From: Ureibacillus thermophilus
GTDB lineage: Bacteria; Bacillota; Bacilli; Bacillales_A; Planococcaceae
NCBI RefSeq assembly: GCF_042657185.1
Contig: NZ_JBHSNN010000063.1
DNA: 64,000 nucleotides
Strand: one strand, 5' to 3'
The translations under genes and the position numbers were made by a program. Shown here piece after piece: positions 45,262-52,357 of this stretch (positions are counted from its first letter, which is position 1; each line of letters begins with the position of its first letter). The notes below the pieces were generated by a model that did no database searches, was not told the origin of the DNA, and saw only the letters and a program-made list of their open reading frames with translations.

Positions 45262-46269
45262 ATGTCTCTAATTGAAATGCATAGAAGAACAATTAAGAGA
45301 AAAAAAGAAGAGCTAAATAGATTACGAACACAAAAAGCAAACGAATTTAAAAAAATTCCTACACATAGGAAAAAAATTATGTCAGCTCAAAAAGCTATAG
45401 AAAGAACAAAATCCGCGTCTACTATAAAGATGAAACATAACGAAATTAAACGAGAAGAAAAGAAAATTTCAGATATCGAGAAAAAGTTAGCAGATATTGA
45501 TAGAAAGATATCAAAAAAAGAAAAAGAAATTCTTGAAGAAGAAAAGAAACTGAATCGTGAAATCGAACGTGATCAAAAGAAACGAGATATTGCCGAAAAG
45601 AAGAGGATTGCACAACATGAGAAACATTTGGAGGAGGTAAGTAGAAAATTGGATGAATTGGTAACTCTACCAGAAAAAATAACAGTATTATTCATGGCTT
45701 CTAATCCATTAAATGCACCCCAATTAAGATTAGATGAAGAGGCCAGAGAAATACAAGAAATGATAAGAAAATCAGAACATAGGGATTCGGTTTTATTTAA
45801 AACTCGATGGGCAACAAGGACATATGACGTTATACAGGCTATTAATGAGGAAGAGCCAACTGTAATTCATTTTAGTGGGCATGGTTCTGAATATGATGAA
45901 ATTGTTTTCCAAGATAATCAGGGAAATGCAAAATTGGTTTCCAAAGATGCTATAGTTCAAACTATGATGAGTACATCTGACAATATTAAACTAGTATTTT
46001 TTAATACCTGTTTTTCGTATGGTCAAGCACAGGCAGTAATAAAACATGTAGATGCTGCTATAGGTATGACTACATCTATCGGTGATGATGCAGCTAGAGT
46101 TTTTGCAGCCCAATTTTATTCAGCCATTGGATTCGGTCTATCAGTAAAAAAAGCATTTGAGCAAGGAAAAGCAGCATTAATGCTAGAGGGTATTCGAGAA
46201 GAAGATACTCCTGAATTATACGTAAAAGATGGTATTGATCCAGATGAACTAATTATTGTTAAACCTTGA
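45262..46269 (+). CDS. Coiled-coil plus CHAT-domain (caspase-like) putative protease
   Basis: 335 aa. Residues 1-135 are a continuous, highly charged Lys/Glu coiled coil. Residues 138-335 form a CHAT-type caspase fold: ITVLFMASNPLNAPQLRLDE, WATRTYDVIQAI, then the His motif VIHFSGHGSEYD (His207) and the Cys motif LVFFNTCFSYGQA (Cys250). This is the expected His-Cys dyad spacing. The last part (AAIGMTTSIGDDAARVFAA, FYSAIGFGLSVKKAFEQGK) is typical of CHAT proteins. There is no TM segment or signal peptide, so it should be cytosolic. It is the only intact cargo gene of the rlmH island. CHAT proteases act as effectors in several bacterial defence systems; that role here is inference. Confidence 0.82.
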   Translation: MSLIEMHRRTIKRKKEELNRLRTQKANEFKKIPTHRKKIMSAQKAIERTKSASTIKMKHNEIKREEKKISDIEKKLADIDRKISKKEKEILEEEKKLNREIERDQKKRDIAEKKRIAQHEKHLEEVSRKLDELVTLPEKITVLFMASNPLNAPQLRLDEEAREIQEMIRKSEHRDSVLFKTRWATRTYDVIQAINEEEPTVIHFSGHGSEYDEIVFQDNQGNAKLVSKDAIVQTMMSTSDNIKLVFFNTCFSYGQAQAVIKHVDAAIGMTTSIGDDAARVFAAQFYSAIGFGLSVKKAFEQGKAALMLEGIREEDTPELYVKDGIDPDELIIVKP

Positions 46270-46333
46270 AATTGATAGATAGTAGTGTAGTTGGAATGCA
46301 ACCTACTTCTTCTAATTCTTAGGTATATAAAAA

Positions 46334-46369
46334 AGCACTGAGAATTGTGGTTCCCAGTGCTAATTTTTT
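46334..46369 (+). terminator. Intrinsic terminator after the CHAT gene
   Basis: AGCACTG / CAGTGCT stem (46334-46340 and 46355-46361) followed by AATTTTTT, which overlaps the right inner inverted repeat of the island. Confidence 0.8.
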
Positions 46370-46389
46370 GCCTCTCAAATCACCACGGT

Positions 46390-46403
46390 GAACCGTATCA
46401 TAA
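46390..46403 (+). repeat. Right att-like direct repeat
   Basis: GAACCGTATCATAA followed by GTAA. In the rlmH frame it reads Glu-Pro-Tyr-His-Lys-stop. A small palindrome CACCACGGTG precedes it. Confidence 0.78.
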
Positions 46404-46484
46404 GTAAGGTTTTTTGGAAATCAATCGAAAAGTCCGTATAATAAACAGAGGATTTTTCAATCTAAACGAAAGGGAGAAATAAAA

Positions 46485-47032
46485 ATGCCAATCGCAGCTA
46501 TATATGGGGAACCCGTCCTAATGGAAATTCAGAGATACTGACAGAACAGGTAATTCAAGAAATAGCTACTGAAAAAATTTATTTAAGAGATTATCATACC
46601 CAACCCATTATAGATATGCGCCACGCGGAGGAAGGTTTTCAAGAAAGAAATGATGATTATAATTCAATCATTGATCGTATACGTCCACATGATATTTTAA
46701 TTTTCTCTACTCCTATTTATTGGTATAGCATGTCAGGAACAATGAAAAACTTTATTGATCGATGGTCACAAACTTTAAGAGACCCGAAATATCCTGATTT
46801 CAAGAGTAAGATGGCCTCAAAAAAAGCCTATGTAATCGCTGTTGGAGGAGATGATCACCACATCAAAGGACTACCTTTGATTCAGCAATTTCAATATATT
46901 TTTGATTTTATGGAAATTGAATTTGCTGGATATATTCTTGGAAATGGAAACAAACCTGGAGAAGTATTACAAGACGAGGCAGCACTCTTCGCAGCGACTC
47001 AACTGCGAAAGCTATTAACGGAAAATATCTGA
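46485..47032 (+). pseudogene. NADPH-dependent FMN reductase / flavodoxin-like quinone reductase, frameshifted
   Basis: AAGGGAG and ATG at 46485 begin MPIAAIYG. The next bases give the expected flavodoxin loop GTRPNGNSEILTEQ only in another frame, as if one G were lost from a G-run at about 46509. The rest is an intact 138-codon reading (IRPHDILIFSTPIYWYSMS, MKNFIDRWSQ, GGDDHHIKGLPLIQQF) typical of NAD(P)H:FMN/quinone reductases. Either a pseudogene or a homopolymer sequencing error. Confidence 0.75.
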
Positions 47033-47041
47033 AATTAGTCC

Positions 47042-47353
47042 TCAAAAATGCTTAAAAAGGCAAGTGCCTTCACCGACACCAAGTTTTTCGATTTCTTCTA
47101 CAAACTGCTCGCGGCTTGGTACGGTCATTGGGAATGGAGCATTTGTATCAGAAAATTTATTTAATAAGTCAGCAAACACAGCCCAATGAATATGCTCTTC
47201 GTTAAAAGCATCTTATCCTGACCATAATCCTGGTGTTTCGCCATCTTTGTTTGGGATACGCAAAAACGTTGTGGCATCAATCAGTCTTAAATTGGGATTA
47301 TCTAGACGCTCATATAACCAAGCGCTGTCAACAACAGAAGGAATCGTTCTCAT
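47042..47353 (-). pseudogene. Rhodanese-type thiosulfate sulfurtransferase, N-terminal fragment with internal stop
   Basis: The minus strand reads MRTIPSVVDSAWLYERLDNP and continues NLRLIDATTFLRIPNKDGE, then an in-frame TAA after PGLWSG, then DAFNEEHIHWAVFADLLNKF and MTVPSREQFVEEIEKLGVGE. These are the opening motifs of two-domain rhodaneses (SseA type). The catalytic Cys domain is missing, so the gene is truncated and has an internal stop. Confidence 0.75.
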
Positions 47354-47489
47354 TATTCATCATATTTATTTTGCTTATCGGATTACTTGGTTTTAATATA
47401 TCAATATATCATATCTATCTAAAACAATTGAATTTTAAAAAAGAGACCAGCACTTAGAATATGTGCCAGGCACTTTTTTTATAGTTCAA

Positions 47490-47745
47490 AGAGTTTGCAC
47501 CATATTTCTTTCTTTTTTTTTGCCATATACAAAGCTTGATTAGCACGTTTGATTATAGTTTTGGGAACGTCATATGACCTGCAAAGCGGAATGAATGGTT
47601 TTCAATGATATTTCTCAGCTTTTCTGCTGCCAGCTCTGTCGCTTCAAGCAAGGTTTTATCCTTTAAGATGATTATGAATTCTTCTCCTCCCCAACGTCCA
47701 AATAAGTCGGCAGGCTGAAGAAAATTTTTTACTAAAGAGGTTAGT
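47490..47745 (-). pseudogene. GGDEF-domain (diguanylate cyclase) remnant
   Basis: The minus strand reads PADLFGRWGGEEFIIILKDK then LLEATELAAEKLRNIIENHS, covering the GG(D/E)EF active-site loop. A deletion follows and a short tail ANQALYMAKKK appears, the usual end of GGDEF domains, in a new frame. Both ends are lost. Confidence 0.7.
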
Positions 47746-47793
47746 GAGGTTGGCGATAAGGCATATAGTGAGAAGAAAAAATGGGTACAATTT

Positions 47794-47832
47794 AAGCCTG
47801 AGAAAAACCTAATAAGGGAATTTCTCAGGCTT
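47794..47832. terminator. Terminator-like palindrome among the gene remnants
   Basis: AAGCCTGAGAAA / TTTCTCAGGCTT perfect 12-bp stem with a 15-nt loop, weak T-tract. It lies just after the end of the monooxygenase remnant. Confidence 0.5.
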
Positions 47833-47842
47833 TAGAATTTTA

Positions 47843-48034
47843 TTACGCTCTTTCTAAAATAGAGGCAATCTCTGAAATAATGATCTCACTTCCAAAAATA
47901 GGAGAGTGTTCTTTGGAATTTTCAGGAGGATTATGGGCTTCTTTAAAAACGTCGCTGCTTCTCCAACGTGTGAAGTCTTCAATGGATTCCCAATACATAT
48001 TGACGTTCATTTCATCATAGTCTGTAAGATTTTT
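47843..48034 (-). pseudogene. Antibiotic-biosynthesis-monooxygenase-like (HmoA/IsdG type) C-terminal fragment
   Basis: The minus strand reads MNVNMYWESIEDFTRWRSSD, then VFKEAHNPPENSKEHSPIFG and SEIIISEIASILERA-stop. The YWES..F..W..S..FKEAH pattern is that of ABM-domain proteins such as heme-degrading monooxygenases. The first half of the domain is missing. Confidence 0.65.
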
Positions 48035-48056
48035 TGTAATTAGTCTTATTTTTTAA

Positions 48057-48164
48057 ATCCTTCGAACTATCCATTTGTTTTTCTAATCAATGAGGCGTTT
48101 AAAGAAATTGAAAAAATTAAACCGGATACATCTTATGAAAAAGAATGGATTAAAAAACAATAAA
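48057..48164 (+). pseudogene. Unidentified C-terminal gene fragment
   Basis: A plus-strand reading NPSNYPFVFLINEAFKEIEK then IKPDTSYEKEWIKKQ-stop looks protein-like but has no start codon or RBS. I do not recognise the family. It lies between two minus-strand remnants, so it marks another deletion junction. Confidence 0.3.
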
Positions 48165-48172
48165 AATAAGAG

Positions 48173-48274
48173 ACCATTGCGGACAAAGGCTGTGACTTCA
48201 AACCCTTTTTCTAATGCTTGTTTTACGACATGACGTCCCACAGCGCCAGTTGCTCCAAAGACAATAATTTTCAT
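48173..48274 (-). pseudogene. NAD(P)-binding SDR/NmrA-type protein, N-terminal fragment
   Basis: AAGGGGGGAG precedes an ATG at 48274 and MKIIVFGATGAVGRHVVKQA LEKGFEVTAFVRN, a textbook Rossmann start of atypical SDR proteins (GATGxxG). After about 34 residues similarity stops, so the rest of the gene is deleted. Confidence 0.75.
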
Positions 48275-48372
48275 AGCGCTCCCCCCTTCCGTTCGACGGT
48301 AAATCTCCCTTGTGAATCAAATTATAGAATTGAGAGATTTGAACGCTAGCAAGCTGCCTAGTTTGGAGCACT

Positions 48373-48411
48373 AAAAAAGCGGCAAAATGTTGTGCAATCA
48401 ACATCCTGCCG
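48373..48411 (-). terminator. Intrinsic terminator of the lutABC operon
   Basis: Minus strand: CGGCA..ATGTTG / CAACAT..TGCCG with internal bulges, followed by CTTTTTT, 17 bp after the lutC stop. Confidence 0.75.
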
Positions 48412-48427
48412 TTTTCATAGAAAATGT

Positions 48428-49135
48428 TTATTGATCTTCAATGACAATATAAGTTGCTTTCACGGGGCCATGCACACCGACAATTAGTACCGATTCAATA
48501 TCTGCTGAATTGCTTGGGCCAGACATAAATAAAATGCAAGAAGGTATCGGTTGTCCCTTTTCAATTTGTTGATGGATTTTTTGAGCAGCTTGCGTCATTC
48601 TTGGAACAATTGAACTTTTTGGAATCAGCACGATGATATTTTGCGGCAAAAAGTTCATGGTGCGTCCCCGGTTCGGATGGCTATAGAGCATGGCCGTTGC
48701 TGATTCAGCTAAAGTCATTTCGCTGATGGTGATGGCGATGTTTGCCTTTTCCGCTTGGCGGATGTTTTCTTCAGGCGTATCTGGATTCCACTCGTAAAGT
48801 TTTATACCTGTTTCGGGCCAACACTCCATCAATTTGTTCATTCCAAACTTTTCAAATCGCTCGTCCTTCCATGTGATAACCGATTCACCGCCATAATCGG
48901 TTACAACTTGCTGAAGGGTATTGGCCAAATTCGCCGTATCCGTTTGTACGAAGGTTGTATGAATGTTCTTGCATTGTTGTTTTAAAACTTCCACTAATTC
49001 ATCTTGAGAAGCATTTTTCAATACCTCCAGTTGAGGAGAATGCTTCCAAACCGGACGTTCCACTTTTGTTCGAACAGGGCGGCCGAGGCTTTGGGCAATT
49101 TGATTTAGGAATTCATCGCGATTTTGAATCGTCAT
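48428..49135 (-). CDS. lutC: L-lactate utilization protein LutC (DUF162)
   Basis: 235 aa from ATG 49135 (AAAGGAG upstream). LUD/DUF162 domain: ITISEMTLAESATAMLYSHP, LPQNIIVLIPKSSIVPRMTQ, and the C-terminal GPSNSADIESVLIVGVHGP. It is the third subunit of the LutABC L-lactate oxidation complex. It overlaps lutB by 4 bp. Confidence 0.95.
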   Translation of the reverse strand: MTIQNRDEFLNQIAQSLGRPVRTKVERPVWKHSPQLEVLKNASQDELVEVLKQQCKNIHTTFVQTDTANLANTLQQVVTDYGGESVITWKDERFEKFGMNKLMECWPETGIKLYEWNPDTPEENIRQAEKANIAITISEMTLAESATAMLYSHPNRGRTMNFLPQNIIVLIPKSSIVPRMTQAAQKIHQQIEKGQPIPSCILFMSGPSNSADIESVLIVGVHGPVKATYIVIEDQ

Positions 49136-50559
49136 GATTGTTCTCCTTTCTGACGCTGCTTCATCCAATGGCGGAAGCTTTCTTTATTTGGGGCAGGAAA
49201 ATCCCGCACTTCCGTCCAAGCTTTTAATGGGCCTGGTCCGCTTGTGATTTTGTCATCTTTTACAAAAGGAGACATGATAGGTGAAGCGACTTTTGTTGCC
49301 ATATTAAAGAGCGGCGAAGTTGATGCCCCTAGCCCAAAGGCTTTCATAATTAAACGTTCTGAAATCGGGGCTTTTCCTTCCTGTTCCACAATTTTTTGAC
49401 GATGCAAATGCAATAATTGATGCAATGGAATTTTTACAGGGCAAACTTCTGTACAAGCACCGCAAAGGCTTGATGCATACGGCAGTTCTTTGAAATCTTC
49501 ATATCCTCCAAGCAGCGGCGATAAAACGGCGCCGATTGGGCCAGAATAAATGGACCCGTAAGTGTGGCCGCCTACATGGCGATACACTGGGCAAACATTG
49601 ACACATGCTGCACAGCGGATGCATTGTAGTATAGGCTGGAATTCCGTGCCTAAAATTTTCGAGCGTCCATTATCTACAATGACTAAGTGGAATTCTTCCG
49701 GACCGTCTGTTTCGTTTTCTCCTTTTGGGCCTGTCAGCAATGTGATATAGCTTGTTAATCGTTGGCCGACCGAGCTGCGAGTTAATAGGCTGACGAGAAC
49801 TTCCATTTCCTCAAAGGTTGGTACAATTCTTTCCATCCCCATTACCACGATTTGAGTTTTTGGCAGAGCTGAGACAAGGTCTGCATTTCCTTCATTTGTC
49901 ACTAAAGTCACTGTGCCGCTTTCGGCAATGGCAAAGTTGCATCCTGTAATGCCGATGTCTGCTGTTAAATATTCCTCGCGCAGCTTTTTGCGGGCAAACA
50001 GCGCCATTTCTTCAGGTTGTTCTGATTTGTCGTAGCCAACTTTTGCAAAGATTTCCCGTATTTGATGGCGGTTTTTATGCAATGATGGCACAATGATGTG
50101 TGAAGGTGGTTCATGGTCATTTAATTGTAAAATGAACTCTGCCAGATCGGTTTCCACCACTTTGCAGCCGGCTTCTTCCAACGCTGCGTTTAGATTGATT
50201 TCTTCTGTCACCATCGATTTAGATTTAACAATTTTTTTCGCTTCTTTTTGAATGGCGATGTTTTTTATATAGTTCGATGCGTCTTCTTTTGTTTTCGCGA
50301 AAAATACATGGCCGCCTCGTTTGGCCACATTTTCGCTCAACTCATAAAGATATGCATCTAAATTTTCTAAAACGTGTTTTCGAATTTCTTCTCCATGAGC
50401 TCTCCATTCTTCCCAATTTCCTAATTCCTCCACGCGAGCTTGACGGCGGGTTTGAAATCGGGCTTGGGCAGCGGAGATAGCGCCTCGCATAAAGGCATCG
50501 TTTAAGTTCGTCTCCACGCGTTCTTTAAATTGTTCATCACTTGTTTTCATAGCCATCAT
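49132..50559 (-). CDS. lutB: L-lactate utilization iron-sulfur protein LutB
   Basis: 475 aa. N-terminal LUD/DUF162 domain (ITGCNFAIAESGTVTLVTNE) and a C-terminal ferredoxin domain with two 4Fe-4S motifs, CIRCAACVNVCPVY and CGACTEVCPVKIP, both complete. It transfers electrons in lactate oxidation. RBS GGGGGG precedes ATG 50559; an ATG one codon later is an equal alternative. It is 10 bp after lutA. Confidence 0.96.
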   Translation of the reverse strand: MMAMKTSDEQFKERVETNLNDAFMRGAISAAQARFQTRRQARVEELGNWEEWRAHGEEIRKHVLENLDAYLYELSENVAKRGGHVFFAKTKEDASNYIKNIAIQKEAKKIVKSKSMVTEEINLNAALEEAGCKVVETDLAEFILQLNDHEPPSHIIVPSLHKNRHQIREIFAKVGYDKSEQPEEMALFARKKLREEYLTADIGITGCNFAIAESGTVTLVTNEGNADLVSALPKTQIVVMGMERIVPTFEEMEVLVSLLTRSSVGQRLTSYITLLTGPKGENETDGPEEFHLVIVDNGRSKILGTEFQPILQCIRCAACVNVCPVYRHVGGHTYGSIYSGPIGAVLSPLLGGYEDFKELPYASSLCGACTEVCPVKIPLHQLLHLHRQKIVEQEGKAPISERLIMKAFGLGASTSPLFNMATKVASPIMSPFVKDDKITSGPGPLKAWTEVRDFPAPNKESFRHWMKQRQKGEQS

Positions 50560-50569
50560 GAATCCCCCC

Positions 50570-51286
50570 TTAGCGACTATTTAACACTTCTGCAATATGC
50601 ATAACGCGAATCGGCTTTCCAGTGCGGCTGATTCTTCCTCCAATATTAATAAGGCATCCGGCATCTGCACCAACTAAAATATCCGCTCCTGTTTCTTCGA
50701 TATTGCGAACTTTTTCATCCACCATTTCTCCGGAAATATTCCCCATTTTCACAGAGAATGTACCGCCAAATCCACAGCAGCGCTCGTTTCCTGGAAGTTC
50801 AACATATTCCAGTCCTTCAACATTTTGAAGTAATCGGATGGGTGCATCTTTTACTCCTAAAAGTCTCGTCATATGGCATGATGTATGATAAGTAGCTTTG
50901 CCTTTTAACCGGGCTCCGACATTTTCAATTTTTAAAACATTTACAATAAAGTCGGTTAATTCATAGGTTTTATCTGCTAAACGTTGCGCTCTTTGTTCCC
51001 ATTCCGGATCCCCTTTAAAAATATGCGGATACTCTTTGAACATATATGCGCAAGAACCTGATGGCGTAACAACATATTCTGCATGTTCAAATGCTTTAAT
51101 CATGTTTTTCATGGAACCTTTTGATTCTTCTACATATCCGCTGTTATAAGCCGGCTGTCCGCAGCAAACTTGTGATGTAGGAAAATCGATTTCACAACCA
51201 AGCCGTTCAAGAAGTTCAACAGTCGCTTTTCCTACATTCCCTTGAAACATATCGACAAGGCATGTCGCAAATAATGAAACTTTCAT
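50570..51286 (-). CDS. lutA: L-lactate utilization protein LutA (CCG domains)
   Basis: 238 aa. Two cysteine-rich CCG domains: CCGQPAYNSGY and NERCCGFGGTFSVKMGNIS, as in the glycolate oxidase GlcF/heterodisulfide reductase family. First gene of the lutABC operon. AGGGGGGATT lies before the ATG. A 13-bp palindromic operator lies 36 bp upstream. Confidence 0.96.
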   Translation of the reverse strand: MKVSLFATCLVDMFQGNVGKATVELLERLGCEIDFPTSQVCCGQPAYNSGYVEESKGSMKNMIKAFEHAEYVVTPSGSCAYMFKEYPHIFKGDPEWEQRAQRLADKTYELTDFIVNVLKIENVGARLKGKATYHTSCHMTRLLGVKDAPIRLLQNVEGLEYVELPGNERCCGFGGTFSVKMGNISGEMVDEKVRNIEETGADILVGADAGCLINIGGRISRTGKPIRVMHIAEVLNSR

Positions 51287-51321
51287 TATGAATCCCCCTA
51301 TAATCCTACATAAATCGACAG

Positions 51322-51334
51322 GTCATCAGATGAC
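51322..51334. promoter_or_regulatory. LutR operator upstream of lutABC
   Basis: GTCATCAGATGAC, a perfect palindrome around a central A, identical to the site before lctP at 52308. FadR-subfamily GntR repressors bind such short palindromes. Confidence 0.75.
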
Positions 51335-51393
51335 TTAAATAGTAACACGTTTTTTTAAATTCTACTATAATTTTTTGAAAATACAAAACATAA

Positions 51394-51428
51394 AAAAGTG
51401 CAGAAGCTGGTTAAACTTCTACACTTTT
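51394..51428 (-). terminator. Intrinsic terminator of lutR
   Basis: Minus strand AAAAGTG-AGAAG / CTTCT-CACTTTT with one mismatch, followed by TT. It is 3 bp after the lutR stop. Confidence 0.75.
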
Positions 51429-51430
51429 CC

Positions 51431-52150
51431 TTATTCAGCCATATCGAAATATTTCATTAAAATTTCTTCTACGTTATTTAAATGGGAATACATGGCGAGT
51501 TCTGCTAGTTCGGGATTTTGTTGTTTGATAGCTAAATAAATTTGCATATGTTCATCATATAATTGTTCAATCGTGGTTTGTTTAGAAAATAACCAAATGC
51601 GCCTTGTTTCTCGCATTAATTCAATCGTAAGCCCAGATACTTGGTTCAGTAAATTAGGTAGCAGAGGGTTGTGGGAAGCATTTGCAATGGCCTTATGGAA
51701 TTCGAAATCCGCTTTTTCACCAAGCTCTTCATCCCCTTCTACGTTTTTCATTTCCTCAAGGATTCCTTCTAAAATGACAAGATCTTCTTTTGTTCTGTTT
51801 TTCGCTGCGCTTCTTGCCGTCCCAACTTCAAGAATTTTTCTTAATTCAAGCAAATGAGGGACGTATTCTCTGTATGTAATAATGGCCGTAGAAAGAGGAA
51901 ATTCCAGTTTTTGTTTAGGGAAGTTTTTCACAAATGTGCCAGAGCCTTGTTTTATTTCAATCAGCCCCATTGCTTTTAAGGCTGATAATGCTTCACGGAC
52001 AGCGGATCTACTGACTTGTAATTGCTCTGCTAAATATTCAACAGAATCTAAACGGTCACCTGGTTTTAGTTCGCCTGTACGGATCTTTTCATAAAGAATT
52101 TCACAAACTTCTTCGTAAATTTTTTTCGTTTTTACTTTTGCAAGTTTCAA
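51431..52150 (-). CDS. lutR: GntR/FadR-family regulator LutR
   Basis: 239 aa from TTG 52150, with GAGGTGG 5 nt upstream; a TTG seven codons earlier lacks an RBS. N-terminal winged helix (GDRLDSVEYLAEQLQVSRSA, VREALSALKAMGLIEIKQGS) and C-terminal FCD ligand domain (LLELRKILEVGTARSAAKN, EKADFEFHKAIANASHNPLL, YDEHMQIYLAIK). It probably releases DNA on L-lactate. It lies between its two presumed targets, lutABC and lctP. Confidence 0.93.
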   Translation of the reverse strand: MKLAKVKTKKIYEEVCEILYEKIRTGELKPGDRLDSVEYLAEQLQVSRSAVREALSALKAMGLIEIKQGSGTFVKNFPKQKLEFPLSTAIITYREYVPHLLELRKILEVGTARSAAKNRTKEDLVILEGILEEMKNVEGDEELGEKADFEFHKAIANASHNPLLPNLLNQVSGLTIELMRETRRIWLFSKQTTIEQLYDEHMQIYLAIKQQNPELAELAMYSHLNNVEEILMKYFDMAE

Positions 52151-52266
52151 ATAGTCCACCTCGTTTTTCAAGCAAAATCGGTAAATTAATTATACATTAT
52201 ACCGAAAGTACAATGAAAAATCTTCTCGTTCAGAGAAGATAAAAGTGTAACTCAAGTAAAACAACA

Positions 52267-52295
52267 TTGAATTTTAAAAAAATTCAATTTATAAT
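52267..52295 (+). promoter_or_regulatory. lctP promoter
   Basis: TTGAAT (52267-52272), a 17-bp spacer and TATAAT (52290-52295), just upstream of the operator. Confidence 0.75.
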
Positions 52296-52307
52296 CTAAG
52301 TCATAAG

Positions 52308-52320
52308 GTCATCAGATGAC
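52308..52320. promoter_or_regulatory. LutR operator at the lctP transcription start
   Basis: GTCATCAGATGAC again, placed about +7 to +19 relative to the predicted start. That is an ideal place to block transcription. Confidence 0.78.
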
Positions 52321-52357
52321 TTGATAGGGGATATTTTGAAACATTGGGGGAAAGAGC

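Larger units (their letters stand above)
44416..46403. mobile_element. SCC-like integrated island at the 3' end of rlmH
   Basis: Bounded by exact 14-bp direct repeats GAACCGTATCATAA (44416-44429 in rlmH; 46390-46403). Both copies read EPYHK-stop in frame (AAA TAG versus AAG TAA), as if the second were the displaced rlmH end. Just inside are inverted repeats AGAGGCAAAAATT (44432-44444) and AATTTTTTGCCTCT (46362-46375). Contents: a broken large serine recombinase C-terminus and an intact CHAT-domain gene. The core TATCATAA and location match staphylococcal SCC attachment sites. The element looks immobilised because the recombinase is decayed. Confidence 0.75.

Noticed and set aside
47233..47457. 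Plus-strand 74-codon reading among the remnants
   Set aside because: Antisense to the recognisable rhodanese fragment, with no RBS and a low-complexity hydrophobic end.
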